From Phylloscopus collybita (lineage: Eukaryota > Chordata > Aves > Passeriformes > Phylloscopidae), in contig JAJNNQ010000129.1 of NCBI GenBank assembly GCA_027886175.1, positions 806,001 through 870,000 on the forward strand: a stretch of 64,000 nucleotides of DNA, read 5' to 3'. The notes under the pieces are model-generated. The model saw nothing but the letters and a program-made list of their open reading frames with translations, was not told the origin of the DNA and ran no database searches. Within the stretch, counting starts at the first letter, position 1; each line of letters begins with the position of its first letter. This document shows, piece by piece, positions 11,471 through 25,274 of the stretch. Made by a program: the position numbers and the translations under genes.

Positions 11471-14400
11471 TCATTTGTGAGGGATTTCAGCAGGCATAAC
11501 CCCAGTGCCAGGCAGACAGCATTAGACACGAACGGTGGCCCTTTTCCGTGGGAAACCAAAATCTCCACCCCACGTTGCTGATGTCACTTTGTAGGAGGCA
11601 TTTTCCAATATAAGGGCAGAGAAACTTCCATCTGGTTGTCGATTGCACCTGGGAGATATCCTCATTTCTATTGAATTTTAGTGGAATTTTAGTAGGAAGA
11701 AGCCCAGTGGCAGGCAGACAGTATTAGACACGAACGGTGGCTCATTTCTATGGGAAACCAAAGTCTCCACACCACGTACCCGCTGTCCATTTCTAGGAGA
11801 CCTTTGGCACTACAAGGGCAGACAAACTTCCACCTTGTGGTAGATTGCACCTTGGAGATATCCTCATTTGTATGCAACTTCAGCAGTCATAACCACAGTG
11901 CCAGGCAGACAGCATTAGATGGGAACGGCGGTCCTTTTCCATGGGAAACCAAAGTCTCCACACCACGTACCGGATGTCAGGTTTTAGGAGGCATTTGGCA
12001 GTACAAGGGCAGACAAACTTCCGTCTGGTGGTTGATTGCATCGGGGAGATATCCTCATTTGTATGGAATTTCAGCACGTAGAAACCCAGTGGCAGGCAGA
12101 CAGCATAAGACACGAACGGTGGCCCATTTCTAAGGGAAACCAAAGTCTCCACCCCACGTTCCTGTTGTCCGTTTCTAGGAGGCCTTTGGCACTACAAGGG
12201 CAGACAAACTTCCACCTGGTGGTAGATTGCACCTGGGAGATATCCTCATTTGTATGGAACCTCTGCAGTCCTAACTACAGTGCCAGGCAGACAGCATTAG
12301 TCACGAACGGTGGTCCTTTTCCATGGGAAACCAAAGTCTCCACACAACGTTCCCGATGTCAGGTTTTAGGAGACCTTTGGCAGTACAAGGGCAGACAATC
12401 TTCCGTCTGGTGGCTGATTGCATCGGGGAGATATCTTCATTTGTATGGAATTTCAGCAGGTAGAAGCCCAGTGGCAGGCAGACAGCATTAGACATGAACG
12501 GTGGCCCTTTTCCTATGGGCAACCAAAGTCTCCATGCCACGTTCCTGAAGTCAGGTTTTAGGAGACCTTTGGCAGTACAAGGGCAGACAAACTTCCATCT
12601 GGTGGGAAATTCTATTTGGGAGATAACCTCATTTGTAGGGAATATTAGTAGGCATATGCCCACTGGCACTCAGACAGCATTAGACACGAACAGTGGCCCT
12701 TTTCCATGGAAAAAGAAATTATCCATCCTATGTTCCTGATGTCAGTTTGAAGGAGGCCTTTGGTACTACAAGGGCAGACAAACTTCCAACTGGCGGTAGA
12801 TTGCACCTCGGAGATGTCCTCATTTGTATGGAATTTTAGTGGTATTTTAGTACTCAGCAGCCCAGACAGACAGCATTAAACATGAACGGTGGGCCTTTTC
12901 CATAGGAAACCAAAGTCTCCAGGTGAGGTTCCGAATGTCAGTTTGAAGGAGGCCTTTGTCACTGCAAGAGCAGACAAACTTCCATCTGGTGGCATATTGC
13001 GTCTGGGAGATATCCTCATTTGTATGTAATTTCAGTAGTCATAAGCCCAGTGGCAAGGGGGCAGTATTAAACACCAAGGGTGTCCTGTTTCCATGGGAAA
13101 CCAAAGCGTCCTCTCCAGATTCCTGATGTCAGTTTGTAGGAGGCCATTGGCATTAAAAGGGTAGACAAACTTTCAACTGGTAGTAGACTCCATCTGGGAG
13201 ATATCCTCATTTGTATGGAATTTTACTAGGCATAAGCGCAGTGGCAGGCACATAGCATTAGACACAAACGGTGGCCCATTTCCATGGGAAACCAAAGTCT
13301 CCACCCCACGTTCCTGATGTCAGTTTTTAGGAGGCCTTTGGCACTACAAGGGCAGGCAAACTTCCACCTGGTGGTAGATTTCGCCTGGGAGATATCCTCA
13401 TTTGTATGGAACTTCAGCAGTCATAACCCCAGTGCCAGGCAGACAGCATTAGACGCGAACTGTGGTCCTTTTCCATGGGAAACCAAAGTCTCCACCCTAG
13501 GTTCCTGATGTCAGTTTGTAGGAGGCCTTTGGAACCACAAGGGCAAAGAAACTTCCATCTGGTGTTAGATTTCACCTGGGAGATATTCTCATTTGTATGG
13601 AATTTTAGTGGAATTTTAGTAGGCAGAATCCCAGCGGCAGGAAGACAGCATTAGACACGAACGGTGACCCATTTCCTTGGGAAACCAAAGTCTCCACCCC
13701 ACGATCCTAATGTCATTTTCTAGGAGGCCTCTGGCACTACAAGAGGAGACAAACTTCCAACTGGTGGCATATTGCATCTGGGAGATATCCTCATTTGTAT
13801 GTAATTTTAGTAGCCATAAGCCCACTGGCAGTCAGACAGCATTAGACACGAACGGTGTCCCTTTTCCATGGGAAACCAAAGTCTCTGCCCCAGATTCCTG
13901 ATGTCAATTTGTATGAAGCCTCTTGCTCTACAGGGGCCGACAAACTTCCATCTGGTTGTAGATTGCACCTGGGAGACATCCTCATTTGTATGGAATTTTA
14001 GTGGAATTTTAATAGGCGGAAGCCTAGTGGCAGGCACACATTAGACACTAACTGTGGCCCATTTCCATGGGAAACCAAAGTCTCCACTCCAGGTTCCTGA
14101 TGTCAGTTTGTAGGAGGCCTTTGGCACTACAAGGGCAGACAAAGTTTTGTCTGGTGGTTGATTGCATCGAGGAGATATCCTCATTTGTATGGAATTTCAG
14201 CAGGCAGAAGCCCAGTGGCAGGCAGACAGCATTAGACACGAACAGTGGACCTTTTCAATGGGAAACCAAAGTCTCCACCTCACGTTCCTGATGTCAGTTT
14301 GTAGGAGGCCTTTGGAACTACAAGGGCAGACAAAATTCCATCTGGTGGTAAATTGCACCTGGGAGATATCCTCATTTGTATAGAATTATAGAGGAATTTA

Positions 14401-15168
14401 ATTGCGCAGAATCCCAGCGACAGGTAGACAGAATTAGACATGAATAGTGGCCCTTTTCTAGGGGAAAACAAAGCCTCCAGGCCAGGTTCCTGATGTCAGT
14501 TTTTAGGAGGCCTTTGGCACTACAAGAACAGACAAACTTCCAACTAGTGGCATATTGCAGCTTGGAGATATACTCATTTGTATGGAATTTTAGTGGAATT
14601 AAAGCAGGCAGAAGCGCAGTGTCAAGAAAACAGCATTGAAAACCAACGGTGGCCCATTTCCTTGGGAAACCAAAGTCTCCACCCCACGTTCCTGATGTCC
14701 GTTTCTAGGAGGCTTTTGGCACTACAAGAGCAGACAAACTTCCAACTGTTGGCATATTGCATTGGGGAGATATCCTCATTTGTATGTAATTTTAGTGGAA
14801 TTTTAGTAGGCATAAGCCCAGTGTATGGCAGACAGCATTAGACACGAACGGTGACCCATTTCTAAGGGAAACCAAAGTCTCCACCCCACGTTCCTGATGT
14901 CCGTTTCTAGGAGGGCTTTGGCACTACAAGGGCAGACAAACTTCCACCTGGTGGTAGATTTCACCTGGGAGATATCCTCATTTCTATGGAACTTCAGCAG
15001 TCATAGCCACAGTGCCAGGCAGACAGCATTAGACGCGAACGGTGGCCCATTTCTTTGGGAAACCAAAGTCTCCACCGCACGTTCCTGATGTCAGTTTTTA
15101 GGAGGCCTTTGGCACTACAAGGGCAGACAAACTTCCAACGGGTGGTAGATTGCACCTGGGAGACATCC
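11471..15168 (+). repeat. HOR copy, complete 19-mer (3,698 bp), reference unit
   Basis: Nineteen monomers with steps 202, 202, 191, 191, 202, 191, 191, 191, 192, 191, 196, 191, 191, 191, 202, 191, 199, 191, 202 (listed from m1) sum to 3,698 bp. Five monomers are full long forms; the 196 and 199 steps are long forms with 6- and 3-bp deletions. The unit repeats exactly at +3,698 and +7,396. Monomers inside the unit differ clearly from one another while the same monomer in successive units is almost identical, which is the definition of an HOR. Confidence 0.95.
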
Positions 15169-18100
15169 TCATTTGTGAGGGATTTCAGCAGGCATAACCC
15201 CAGTGCCAGGCAGACAGCATTAGACACGAACGGTGGCCCTTTTCCGTGGGAAACCAAAATCTCCACGCCACGTTGCTGATGTCACTTTGTAGGAGGCATT
15301 TTCCAATATAAGGGCAGAGAAACTTCCATCTGGTTGTCGATTGCACCTGGGAGATATCCTCATTTCTATTGAATTTTAGTGGAATTTTAGTAGGAAGAAG
15401 CCCAGTGGCAGGCAGACAGTATTAGACACGAACGGTGGCTCATTTCTATGGGAAACCAAAGTCTCCACACCACGTACCCGCTGTCCATTTCTAGGAGACC
15501 TTTGGCACTACAAGGGCAGACAAACTTCCACCTTGTGGTAGATTGCACCTTGGAGATATCCTCATCTGTATGCAACTTCAGCAGTCATAACCACAGTGCC
15601 AGGCAGACAGCATTAGACGGGAACGGCGGTCCTTTTCCATGGGAAACCAAAGTCTCCACACCACGTACCGGATGTCAGGTTTTAGGAGGCATTTGGCAGT
15701 ACAAGGGCAGACAAACTTCCGTCTGGTGGTTGATTGCATCGGGGAGATATCCTCATTTGTATGGAATTTCAGCACGTAGAAACCCAGTGGCAGGCAGACA
15801 GCATAAGACACGAACGGTGGCCCATTTCTAAGGGAAACCAAAGTCTCCACCCCACGTTCCTGTTGTCCGTTTCTAGGAGGCCTTTGGCACTACAAGGGCA
15901 GACAAACTTCCACCTGGTGGTAGATTGCACCTGGGAGATATCCTCATTTGTATGGAACCTCTGCAGTCCTAACTACAGTGCCAGGCAGACAGCATTAGTC
16001 ACGAACGGTGGTCCTTTTCCATGGGAAACCAAAGTCTCCACACAACGTTCCCGATGTCAGGTTTTAGGAGACCTTTGGCAGTACAAGGGCAGACAATCTT
16101 CCGTCTGGTGGCTGATTGCATCGGGGAGATATCTTCATTTGTATGGAATTTCAGCAGGTAGAAGCCCAGTGGCAGGCAGACAGCATTAGACATGAACGGT
16201 GGCCCTTTTCCTATGGGCAACCAAAGTCTCCATGCCACGTTCCTGAAGTCAGGTTTTAGGAGACCTTTGGCAGTACAAGGGCAGACAAACTTCCATCTGG
16301 TGGGAAATTCTATTTGGGAGATAACCTCATTTGTATGGAATATTAGTAGGCATATGCCCACTGGCACTCAGACAGCATTAAACACGAACAGTGGCCCTTT
16401 TCTATGGAAAAAGAAATTATCCATCCTATGTTCCTGATGTCAGTTTGAAGGAGGCCTTTGGTACTACAAGGGCAGACAAACTTCCAACTGGCGGTAGATT
16501 GCACCTCGGAGATGTCCTCATTTGTATGGAATTTTAGTGGTATTTTAGTACTCAGCAGCCCAGACAGACAGCATTAAACATGAACGGTGGGCCTTTTCCA
16601 TAGGAAACCAAAGTCTCCAGGTGAGGTTCCGAATGTCAGTTTGAAGGAGGCCTTTGTCACTGCAAGAGCAGACAAACTTCCATCTGGTGGCATATTGCGT
16701 CTGGGAGATATCCTCATTTGTATGTAATTTCAGTAGTCATAAGCCCAGTGGCAAGGGGGCAGTATTAAACACCAAGGGTGTCCTGTTTCCATGGGAAACC
16801 AAAGCGTCCTCTCCAGATTCCTGATGTCAGTTTGTAGGAGGCCATTGGCATTAAAAGGGTAGACAAACTTTCAACTGGTAGTAGACTCCATCTGGGAGAT
16901 ATCCTCATTTGTATGGAATTTTACTAGGCATAAGCCCAGTGGCAGGCACATAGCATTAGACACAAACGGTGGCCCATTTCCATGGGAAACCAAAGTCTCC
17001 ACCCCACGTTCCTGATGTCAGTTTTTAGGAGGCCTTTGGCACTACAAGGGCAGGCAAACTTCCACCTGGTGGTAGATTTCGCCTGGGAGATATCCTCATT
17101 TGTATGGAACTTCAGCAGTCATAACCCCAGTGCCAGGCAGACAGCATTAGACGCGAACTGTGGTCCTTTTCCATGGGAAACCAAAGTCTCCACCCTAGGT
17201 TCCTGATGTCAGTTTGTAGGAGGCCTTTGGAACCACAAGGGCAAAGAAACTTCCATCTGGTGTTAGATTTCACCTGGGAGATATTCTCATTTGTATGGAA
17301 TTTTAGTGGAATTTTAGTAGGCAGAATCCCAGCGGCAGGAAGACAGCATTAGACACGAACGGTGACCCATTTCCTTGGGAAACCAAAGTCTCCACCCCAC
17401 GATCCTAATGTCATTTTCTAGGAGGCCTCTGGCACTACAAGAGGAGACAAACTTCCAACTGGTGGCATATTGCATCTGGGAGATATCCTCATTTGTATGT
17501 AATTTTAGTAGCCATAAGCCCACTGGCAGTCAGACAGCATTAGACACGAACGGTGTCCCTTTTCCATGGGAAACCAAAGTCTCTGCCCCAGATTCCTGAT
17601 GTCAATTTGTATGAAGCCTCTTGCTCTACAGGGGCCGACAAACTTCCATCTGGTTGTAGATTGCACCTGGGAGACATCCTCATTTGTATGGAATTTTAGT
17701 GGAATTTTAATAGGCGGAAGCCTAGTGGCAGGCACACATTAGACACTAACTGTGGCCCATTTCCATGGGAAACCAAAGTCTCCACTCCAGGTTCCTGATG
17801 TCAGTTTGTAGGAGGCCTTTGGCACTACAAGGGCAGACAAAGTTTTGTCTGGTGGTTGATTGCATCGAGGAGATATCCTCATTTGTATGGAATTTCAGCA
17901 GGCAGAAGCCCAGTGGCAGGCAGACAGCATTAGACACGAACAGTGGACCTTTTCAATGGGAAACCAAAGTCTCCACCTCACGTTCCTGATGTCAGTTTGT
18001 AGGAGGCCTTTGGAACTACAAGGGCAGACAAAATTCCATCTGGTGGTAAATTGCACCTGGGAGATATCCTCATTTGTATAGAATTATAGAGGAATTTAAT

Positions 18101-18866
18101 TGCGCAGAATCCCAGCGACAGGTAGACAGAATTAGACATGAATAGTGGCCCTTTTCTAGGGGAAAACAAAGCCTCCAGGCCAGGTTCCTGATGTCAGTTT
18201 TTAGGAGGCCTTTGGCACTACAAGAACAGACAAACTTCCAACTAGTGGCATATTGCAGCTTGGAGATATACTCATTTGTATGGAATTTTAGTGGAATTAA
18301 AGCAGGCAGAAGCGCAGTGTCAAGAAAACAGCATTGAAAACCAACGGTGGCCCATTTCCTTGGGAAACCAAAGTCTCCACCCCACGTTCCTGATGTCCGT
18401 TTCTAGGAGGCTTTTGGCACTACAAGAGCAGACAAACTTCCAACTGTTGGCATATTGCATTGGGGAGATATCCTCATTTGTATGTAATTTTAGTGGAATT
18501 TTAGTAGGCATAAGCCCAGTGTATGGCAGACAGCATTAGACACGAACGGTGACCCATTTCTAAGGGAAACCAAAGTCTCCACCCCACGTTCCTGATGTCC
18601 GTTTCTAGGAGGGCTTTGGCACTACAAGGGCAGACAAACTTCCACCTGGTGGTAGATTTCACCTGGGAGATATCCTCATTTCTATGGAACTTCAGCAGTC
18701 ATAGCCACAGTGCCAGGCAGACAGCATTAGACGCGAACGGTGGCCCATTTCTTTGGGAAACCAAAGTCTCCACCGCACGTTCCTGATGTCAGTTTTTAGG
18801 AGGCCTTTGGCACTACAAGGGCAGACAAACTTCCAACGGGTGGTAGATTGCACCTGGGAGACATCC
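15169..18866 (+). repeat. HOR copy, complete 19-mer (3,698 bp)
   Basis: All nineteen monomers are in reference order. It shares derived variants with the next copy, for example CATTAAACACG instead of CATTAGACACG at about 16,376 and 20,074. The variant CATCTGTATG instead of CATTTGTATG at about 15,563 is shared with 19,261, 22,959, 25,669 and 28,379 but not with copies to the left, so expansion in this direction is recent. Confidence 0.95.
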
Positions 18867-21800
18867 TCATTTGTGAGGGATTTCAGCAGGCATAACCCCA
18901 GTGCCAGGCAGACAGCATTAGACACGAACGGTGGCCCTTTTCCGTGGGAAACCAAAATCTCCACCCCACGTTGCTGATGTCACTTTGTAGGAGGCATTTT
19001 CCAATATAAGGGCAGAGAAACTTCCATCTGGTTGTCGATTGCACCTGGGAGATATCCTCATTTCTATTGAATTTTAGTGGAATTTTAGTAGGAAGAAGCC
19101 CAGTAGCAGGCAGACAGTATTAGACACGAACGGTGGCTCATTTCTATGGGAAACCAAAGTCTCCACACCACGTACCCGCTGTCCATTTCTAGGAGACCTT
19201 TGGCACTACAAGGGCAGACAAACTTCCACCTTGTGGTAGATTGCACCTTGGAGATATCCTCATCTGTATGCAACTTCAGCAGTCATAACCACAGTGCCAG
19301 GCAGACAGCATTAGACGGGAACGGCGGTCCTTTTCCATGGGAAACCAAAGTCTCCACACCACGTACCGGATGTCAGGTTTTAGGAGGCATTTGGCAGTAC
19401 AAGGGCAGACAAACTTCCGTCTGGTGGTTGATTGCATCGGGGAGATATCCTCATTTGTATGGAATTTCAGCACGTAGAAACCCAGTGGCAGGCAGACAGC
19501 ATAAGACACGAACGGTGGCCCATTTCTAAGGGAAACCAAAGTCTCCACCCCACGTTCCTGTTGTCCGTTTCTAGGAGGCCTTTGGCACTACAAGGGCAGA
19601 CAAACTTCCACCTGGTGGTAGATTGCACCTGGGAGATATCCTCATTTGTATGGAACCTCTGCAGTCCTAACTACAGTGCCAGGCAGACAGCATTAGTCAC
19701 GAACGGTGGTCCTTTTCCATGGGAAACCAAAGTCTCCACACAACGTTCCCGATGTCAGGTTTTAGGAGACCTTTGGCAGTACAAGGGCAGACAATCTTCC
19801 GTCTGGTGGCTGATTGCATCGGGGAGATATCTTCATTTGTATGGAATTTCAGCAGGTAGAAGCCCAGTGGCAGGCAGACAGCATTAGACATGAACGGTGG
19901 CCCTTTTCCTATGGGCAACCAAAGTCTCCATGCCACGTTCCTGAAGTCAGGTTTTAGGAGACCTTTGGCAGTACAAGGGCAGACAAACTTCCATCTGGTG
20001 GGAAATTCTATTTGGGAGATAACCTCATTTGTATGGAATATTAGTAGGCATATGCCCACTGGCACTCAGACAGCATTAAACACGAACAGTGGCCCTTTTC
20101 TATGGAAAAAGAAATTATCCATCCTATGTTCCTGATGTCAGTTTGAAGGAGGCCTTTGGTACTACAAGGGCAGACAAACTTCCAACTGGCGGTAGATTGC
20201 ACCTCGGAGATGTCCTCATTTGTATGGAATTTTAGTGGTATTTTAGTACTCAGCAGCCCAGACAGACAGCATTAAACATGAACGGTGGGCCTTTTCCATA
20301 GGAAACCAAAGTCTCCAGGTGAGGTTCCGAATGTCAGTTTGAAGGAGGCCTTTGTCACTGCAAGAGCAGACAAACTTCCATCTGGTGGCATATTGCGTCT
20401 GGGAGATATCCTCATTTGTATGTAATTTCAGTAGTCATAAGCCCAGTGGCAAGGGGGCAGTATTAAACACCAAGGGTGTCCTGTTTCCATGGGAAACCAA
20501 AGCGTCCTCTCCAGATTCCTGATGTCAGTTTGTAGGAGGCCATTGGCATTAAAAGGGTAGACAAACTTTCAACTGGTAGTAGACTCCATCTGGGAGATAT
20601 CCTCATTTGTATGGAATTTTACTAGGCATAAGCCCAGTGGCAGGCACATAGCATTAGACACAAACGGTGGCCCATTTCCATGGGAAACCAAAGTCTCCAC
20701 CCCACGTTCCTGATGTCAGTTTTTAGGAGGCCTTTGGCACTACAAGGGCAGGCAAACTTCCACCTGGTGGTAGATTTCGCCTGGGAGATATCCTCATTTG
20801 TATGGAACTTCAGCAGTCATAACCCCAGTGCCAGGCAGACAGCATTAGACGCGAACTGTGGTCCTTTTCCATGGGAAACCAAAGTCTCCACCCTAGGTTC
20901 CTGATGTCAGTTTGTAGGAGGCCTTTGGAACCACAAGGGCAAAGAAACTTCCATCTGGTGTTAGATTTCACCTGGGAGATATTCTCATTTGTATGGAATT
21001 TTAGTGGAATTTTAGTAGGCAGAATCCCAGCGGCAGGAAGACAGCATTAGACACGAACGGTGACCCATTTCCTTGGGAAACCAAAGTCTCCACCCCACGA
21101 TCCTAATGTCATTTTCTAGGAGGCCTCTGGCACTACAAGAGGAGACAAACTTCCAACTGGTGGCATATTGCATCTGGGAGATATCCTCATTTGTATGTAA
21201 TTTTAGTAGCCATAAGCCCACTGGCAGTCAGACAGCATTAGACACGAACGGTGTCCCTTTTCCATGGGAAACCAAAGTCTCTGCCCCAGATTCCTGATGT
21301 CAATTTGTATGAAGCCTCTTGCTCTACAGGGGCCGACAAACTTCCATCTGGTTGTAGATTGCACCTGGGAGACATCCTCATTTGTATGGAATTTTAGTGG
21401 AATTTTAATAGGCGGAAGCCTAGTGGCAGGCACACATTAGACACTAACTGTGGCCCATTTCCATGGGAAACCAAAGTCTCCACTCCAGGTTCCTGATGTC
21501 AGTTTGTAGGAGGCCTTTGGCACTACAAGGGCAGACAAAGTTTTGTCTGGTGGTTGATTGCATCGAGGAGATATCCTCATTTGTATGGAATTTCAGCAGG
21601 CAGAAGCCCAGTGGCAGGCAGACAGCATTAGACACGAACAGTGGACCTTTTCAATGGGAAACCAAAGTCTCCACCTCACGTTCCTGATGTCAGTTTGTAG
21701 GAGGCCTTTGGAACTACAAGGGCAGACAAAATTCCATCTGGTGGTAAATTGCACCTGGGAGATATCCTCATTTGTATAGAATTATAGAGGAATTTAATTG

Positions 21801-22564
21801 CGCAGAATCCCAGCGACAGGTAGACAGAATTAGACATGAATAGTGGCCCTTTTCTAGGGGAAAACAAAGCCTCCAGGCCAGGTTCCTGATGTCAGTTTTT
21901 AGGAGGCCTTTGGCACTACAAGAACAGACAAACTTCCAACTAGTGGCATATTGCAGCTTGGAGATATACTCATTTGTATGGAATTTTAGTGGAATTAAAG
22001 CAGGCAGAAGCGCAGTGTCAAGAAAACAGCATTGAAAACCAACGGTGGCCCATTTCCTTGGGAAACCAAAGTCTCCACCCCACGTTCCTGATGTCCGTTT
22101 CTAGGAGGCTTTTGGCACTACAAGAGCAGACAAACTTCCAACTGTTGGCATATTGCATTGGGGAGATATCCTCATTTGTATGTAATTTTAGTGGAATTTT
22201 AGTAGGCATAAGCCCAGTGTATGGCAGACAGCATTAGACACGAACGGTGACCCATTTCTAAGGGAAACCAAAGTCTCCACCCCACGTTCCTGATGTCCGT
22301 TTCTAGGAGGGCTTTGGCACTACAAGGGCAGACAAACTTCCACCTGGTGGTAGATTTCACCTGGGAGATATCCTCATTTCTATGGAACTTCAGCAGTCAT
22401 AGCCACAGTGCCAGGCAGACAGCATTAGACGCGAACGGTGGCCCATTTCTTTGGGAAACCAAAGTCTCCACCGCACGTTCCTGATGTCAGTTTTTAGGAG
22501 GCCTTTGGCACTACAAGGGCAGACAAACTTCCAACGGGTGGTAGATTGCACCTGGGAGACATCC
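18867..22564 (+). repeat. HOR copy, complete 19-mer (3,698 bp)
   Basis: All nineteen monomers are in order, with only scattered single-base differences from the copy before it, for example the AGTAGCAGG variant near 19,104. Monomers m1-m3 at 21,970-22,564 close the unit. Confidence 0.95.
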
Positions 22565-25274
22565 TCATTTGTGAGGGATTTCAGCAGGCATAACCCCAGT
22601 GCCAGGCAGACAGCATTAGACACGAACGGTGGCCCTTTTCCGTGGGAAACCAAAATCTCCACCCCACGTTGCTGATGTCACTTGGTAGGAGGCATTTTCC
22701 AATATAAGGGCAGAGAAACTTCCATCTGGTTGTCGATTGCACCTGGGAGATATCCTCATTTCTATTGAATTTTAGTGGAATTTTAGTAGGAAGAAGCCCA
22801 GTGGCAGGCAGACAGTATTAGACACGAACGGTGGCTCATTTCTATGGGAAACCAAAGTCTCCACACCACGTACCCGCTGTCCATTTCTAGGAGACCTTTG
22901 GCACTACAAGGGCAGACAAACTTCCACCTTGTGGTAGATTGCACCTTGGAGATATCCTCATCTGTATGCAACTTCAGCAGTCATAACCACAGTGCCAGGC
23001 AGACAGCATTAGACGGGAACGGCGGTCCTTTTCCATGGGAAACCAAAGTCTCCACACCACGTACCGGATGTCAGGTTTTAGGAGGCATTTGGCAGTACAA
23101 GGGCAGACAAACTTCCGTCTGGTGGTTGATTGCATCGGGGAGATATCCTCATTTGTATGGAATTTCAGCACGTAGAAACCCAGTGGCAGGCAGACAGCAT
23201 AAGACACGAACGGTGGCCCATTTCTAAGGGAAACCAAAGTCTCCACCCCACGTTCCTGTTGTCCGTTTCTAGGAGGCCTTTGGCACTACAAGGGCAGACA
23301 AACTTCCACCTGGTGGTAGATTGCACCTGGGAGATATCCTCATTTGTATGGAACCTCTGCAGTCCTAACTACAGTGCCAGGCAGACAGCATTAGTCACGA
23401 ACGGTGGTCCTTTTCCATGGGAAACCAAAGTCTCCACACAACGTTCCCGATGTCAGGTTTTAGGAGACCTTTGGCAGTACAAGGGCAGACAATCTTCCGT
23501 CTGGTGGCTGATTGCATCGGGGAGATATCTTCATTTGTATGGAATTTCAGCAGGTAGAAGCCCAGTGGCAGGCAGACAGCATTAGACATGAACGGTGGCC
23601 CTTTTCCTATGGGCAACCAAAGTCTCCATGCCACGTTCCTGAAGTCAGGTTTTAGGAGACCTTTGGCAGTACAAGGGCAGACAAACTTCCATCTGGTGGG
23701 AAATTCTATTTGGGAGATAACCTCATTTGTAGGGAATATTAGTAGGCATATGCCCACTGGCACTCAGACAGCATTAGACACGAACAGTGGCCCTTTTCCA
23801 TGGAAAAAGAAATTATCCATCCTATGTTCCTGATGTCAGTTTGAAGGAGGCCTTTGGTACTACAAGGGCAGACAAACTTCCAACTGGCGGTAGATTGCAC
23901 CTCGGAGATGTCCTCATTTGTATGGAATTTTAGTGGTATTTTAGTACTCAGCAGCCCAGACAGACAGCATTAAACATGAACGGTGGGCCTTTTCCATAGG
24001 AAACCAAAGTCTCCAGGTGAGGTTCCGAATGTCAGTTTGAAGGAGGCCTTTGTCACTGCAAGAGCAGACAAACTTCCATCTGGTGGCATATTGCGTCTGG
24101 GAGATATCCTCATTTGTATGTAATTTCAGTAGTCATAAGCCCAGTGGCAAGGGGGCAGTATTAAACACCAAGGGTGTCCTGTTTCCATGGGAAACCAAAG
24201 CGTCCTCTCCAGATTCCTGATGTCAGTTTGTAGGAGGCCATTGGCATTAAAAGGGTAGACAAACTTTCAACTGGTAGTAGACTCCATCTGGGAGATATCC
24301 TCATTTGTATGGAATTTTACTAGGCATAAGCCCAGTGGCAGGCACATAGCATTAGACACAAACGGTGGCCCATTTCCATGGGAAACCAAAGTCTCCACCC
24401 CACGTTCCTGATGTCAGTTTTTAGGAGGCCTTTGGCACTACAAGGGCAGGCAAACTTCCACCTGGTGGTAGATTTCGCCTGGGAGATATCCTCATTTGTA
24501 TGGAACTTCAGCAGTCATAACCCCAGTGCCAGGCAGACAGCATTAGACGCGAACTGTGGTCCTTTTCCATGGGAAACCAAAGTCTCCACCCTAGGTTCCT
24601 GATGTCAGTTTGTAGGAGGCCTTTGGAACCACAAGGGCAAAGAAACTTCCATCTGGTGTTAGATTTCACCTGGGAGATATTCTCATTTGTATGGAATTTT
24701 AGTGGAATTTTAGTAGGCAGAATCCCAGCGGCAGGAAGACAGCATTAGACACGAACGGTGACCCATTTCCTTGGGAAACCAAAGTCTCCACCCCACGATC
24801 CTAATGTCATTTTCTAGGAGGCCTCTGGCACTACAAGAGGAGACAAACTTCCAACTGGTGGCATATTGCATCTGGGAGATATCCTCATTTGTATGTAATT
24901 TTAGTAGCCATAAGCCCACTGGCAGTCAGACAGCATTAGACACGAACGGTGTCCCTTTTCCATGGGAAACCAAAGTCTCTGCCCCAGATTCCTGATGTCA
25001 ATTTGTATGAAGCCTCTTGCTCTACAGGGGCCGACAAACTTCCATCTGGTTGTAGATTGCACCTGGGAGACATCCTCATTTGTATGGAATTTTAGTGGAA
25101 TTTTAATAGGCGGAAGCCTAGTGGCAGGCACACATTAGACACTAACTGTGGCCCATTTCCATGGGAAACCAAAGTCTCCACTCCAGGTTCCTGATGTCAG
25201 TTTGTAGGAGGCCTTTGGCACTACAAGGGCAGACAAACTTCCAACGGGTGGTAGATTGCACCTGGGAGACATCC
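22565..25274 (+). repeat. HOR copy, 14-mer (2,710 bp), lacks m18, m19, m1, m2, m3
   Basis: Monomers m4-m17 are in order, then a hybrid monomer leads directly to the next m4 at 25,275. The loss is 988 bp (191+202+202+202+191), exactly five monomers. The hybrid has the left part of the m17-to-m18 monomer (TCCAGGTTCC, TTTGTAGG) and the right part of the m3-to-m4 monomer (AAACTTCCAACGGGTGG). The crossover lies within 25,205-25,237, a tract where both parents are identical. Confidence 0.92.
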
